This document shows, in pieces, positions 63,771 through 64,000 of a stretch of DNA of 64,000 bases (position 1 is the first letter of the stretch; every line of letters begins with the position of its first letter). Made by a program: the position numbers and the translations under genes. Below the pieces are notes generated by a model. It searched no databases, had not been told where the DNA came from, and saw only the letters and a list, made by a program, of their open reading frames with translations. Source of the DNA: Candidatus Cloacimonadota bacterium (GTDB taxonomy: Bacteria; Cloacimonadota; Cloacimonadia; Cloacimonadales; Cloacimonadaceae); assembly GCA_023421135.1 (NCBI GenBank), contig JAEZUG010000052.1:1-64000 (forward strand), in the 5' to 3' direction.

Positions 63771-64000
63771 ATGAATGTGTTATTTCACTCTGACTTGGTC
63801 AGGATAGTCGATCACTTTGAGACCAAGAAAGACTGCCTGAACTATATGGTCAATATGCTTTCGGAAAGCGGATGTCTGCTGTTTCCGGATCGTTTTGCTG
63901 CCGCTGTGAAGGGCAGAGAGGAGATTATGAGCACGGGGATTGGCAGAGAAGTGGCGATCCCGCATGCCAGAGATCTCACCGTGTCTTGTCTCAAGATAGC
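63771..64000 (+). CDS. PTS fructose/nitrogen-type EIIA domain protein, partial
   Basis: Reading frame from ATG (GGTGAG upstream) through the window edge, so only the first 76 residues are visible. EIIA-2 marks are present: REEIMSTGIGREVAIPHARD near 50-69, where the His in IPHAR is the phosphorylation site. It could be a PtsN-like regulator or the first part of a transporter; the remainder is outside the window. Confidence 0.85.
   Translation, partial: MNVLFHSDLVRIVDHFETKKDCLNYMVNMLSESGCLLFPDRFAAAVKGREEIMSTGIGREVAIPHARDLTVSCLKI

Overview
The window looks like a piece of a Candidatus Cloacimonadota (WWE1) chromosome or a close relative: an anaerobic, diderm, fermentative or syntrophic bacterium. 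I infer this from the gene set rather than from any marker gene. Signs are a fused pyruvate:ferredoxin oxidoreductase, an mmdA/oadA-type biotin-dependent transcarboxylase operon (propionate/succinate route), a membrane pyrophosphatase beside a soluble CBS-type pyrophosphatase, many signal-peptide proteins ending in a FlgD/T9SS-like sorting module (YPNPF...N-RGQ...GIY-R), and an outer-membrane porin. One tRNA (Asn-GTT) and no rRNA are present.

Layout. 0-9.4 kb: Nif3-like protein, a solute-binding lipoprotein, secreted endonuclease I, tRNA-Asn, PFOR, and a secreted C10 (streptopain-like) protease. 10-14.8 kb: defence island 1 on the minus strand, with a single-chain restriction-modification enzyme followed by the DarT/DarG DNA ADP-ribosylation toxin-antitoxin pair. 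15.2-20.4 kb: one minus-strand operon, mmdA - small OadG-like subunit - oadA/BCCP - pyrR - pyrF. 20.6-23.6 kb: a tiny zinc-ribbon gene, a transglutaminase-TPR protein and a coupled sigma-factor-like protein. 24-35.8 kb: a long plus-strand directon (DUF975, CBS-PPase, DUF1838, secreted protein, obgE, dprA, GNAT, DUF2156, lipoprotein, M16 protease). 36-39 kb: lipoprotein and hppA. 39.4-44.6 kb: phosphate regulon, porin-pstS-pstC-pstA-pstB-phoU. 44.6-49.3 kb: Cache lipoprotein, then a minus-strand operon of a beta-propeller protein, PhoB-like regulator, PhoR-like kinase and a small sigma-70 factor. 49.4-53.2 kb: TlpA-like thioredoxin and M14 carboxypeptidase. 53.2-54.4 kb: 1.2 kb of non-coding DNA packed with hairpins. 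54.4-61 kb: defence island 2 (AbiL-like RloA/RloB; a second restriction-modification enzyme with DUF3800 and an RNase-like gene). 61-64 kb: an unknown protein, a PAS histidine kinase, and a PTS EIIA gene cut by the window edge.

How it fits together. PFOR, mmdA/oadA and the two pyrophosphatases suggest energy conservation around acetyl-CoA, methylmalonyl-CoA and PPi. The pst operon faces a PhoBR pair that unusually shares an operon with a sigma factor, and the pst promoter carries 11-bp-spaced direct repeats that look like a Pho box.

The least expected content is in the repeats. An element built from inverted 11-bp units occurs four times. An 83-bp block with four 11-bp direct repeats occurs twice. 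A family of short hairpin modules fills several intergenic gaps and also sits in frame inside the second restriction-modification gene. Starts were chosen by Shine-Dalgarno position and often differ from the longest reading frame. No database search was run; family names rest on recognised motifs.
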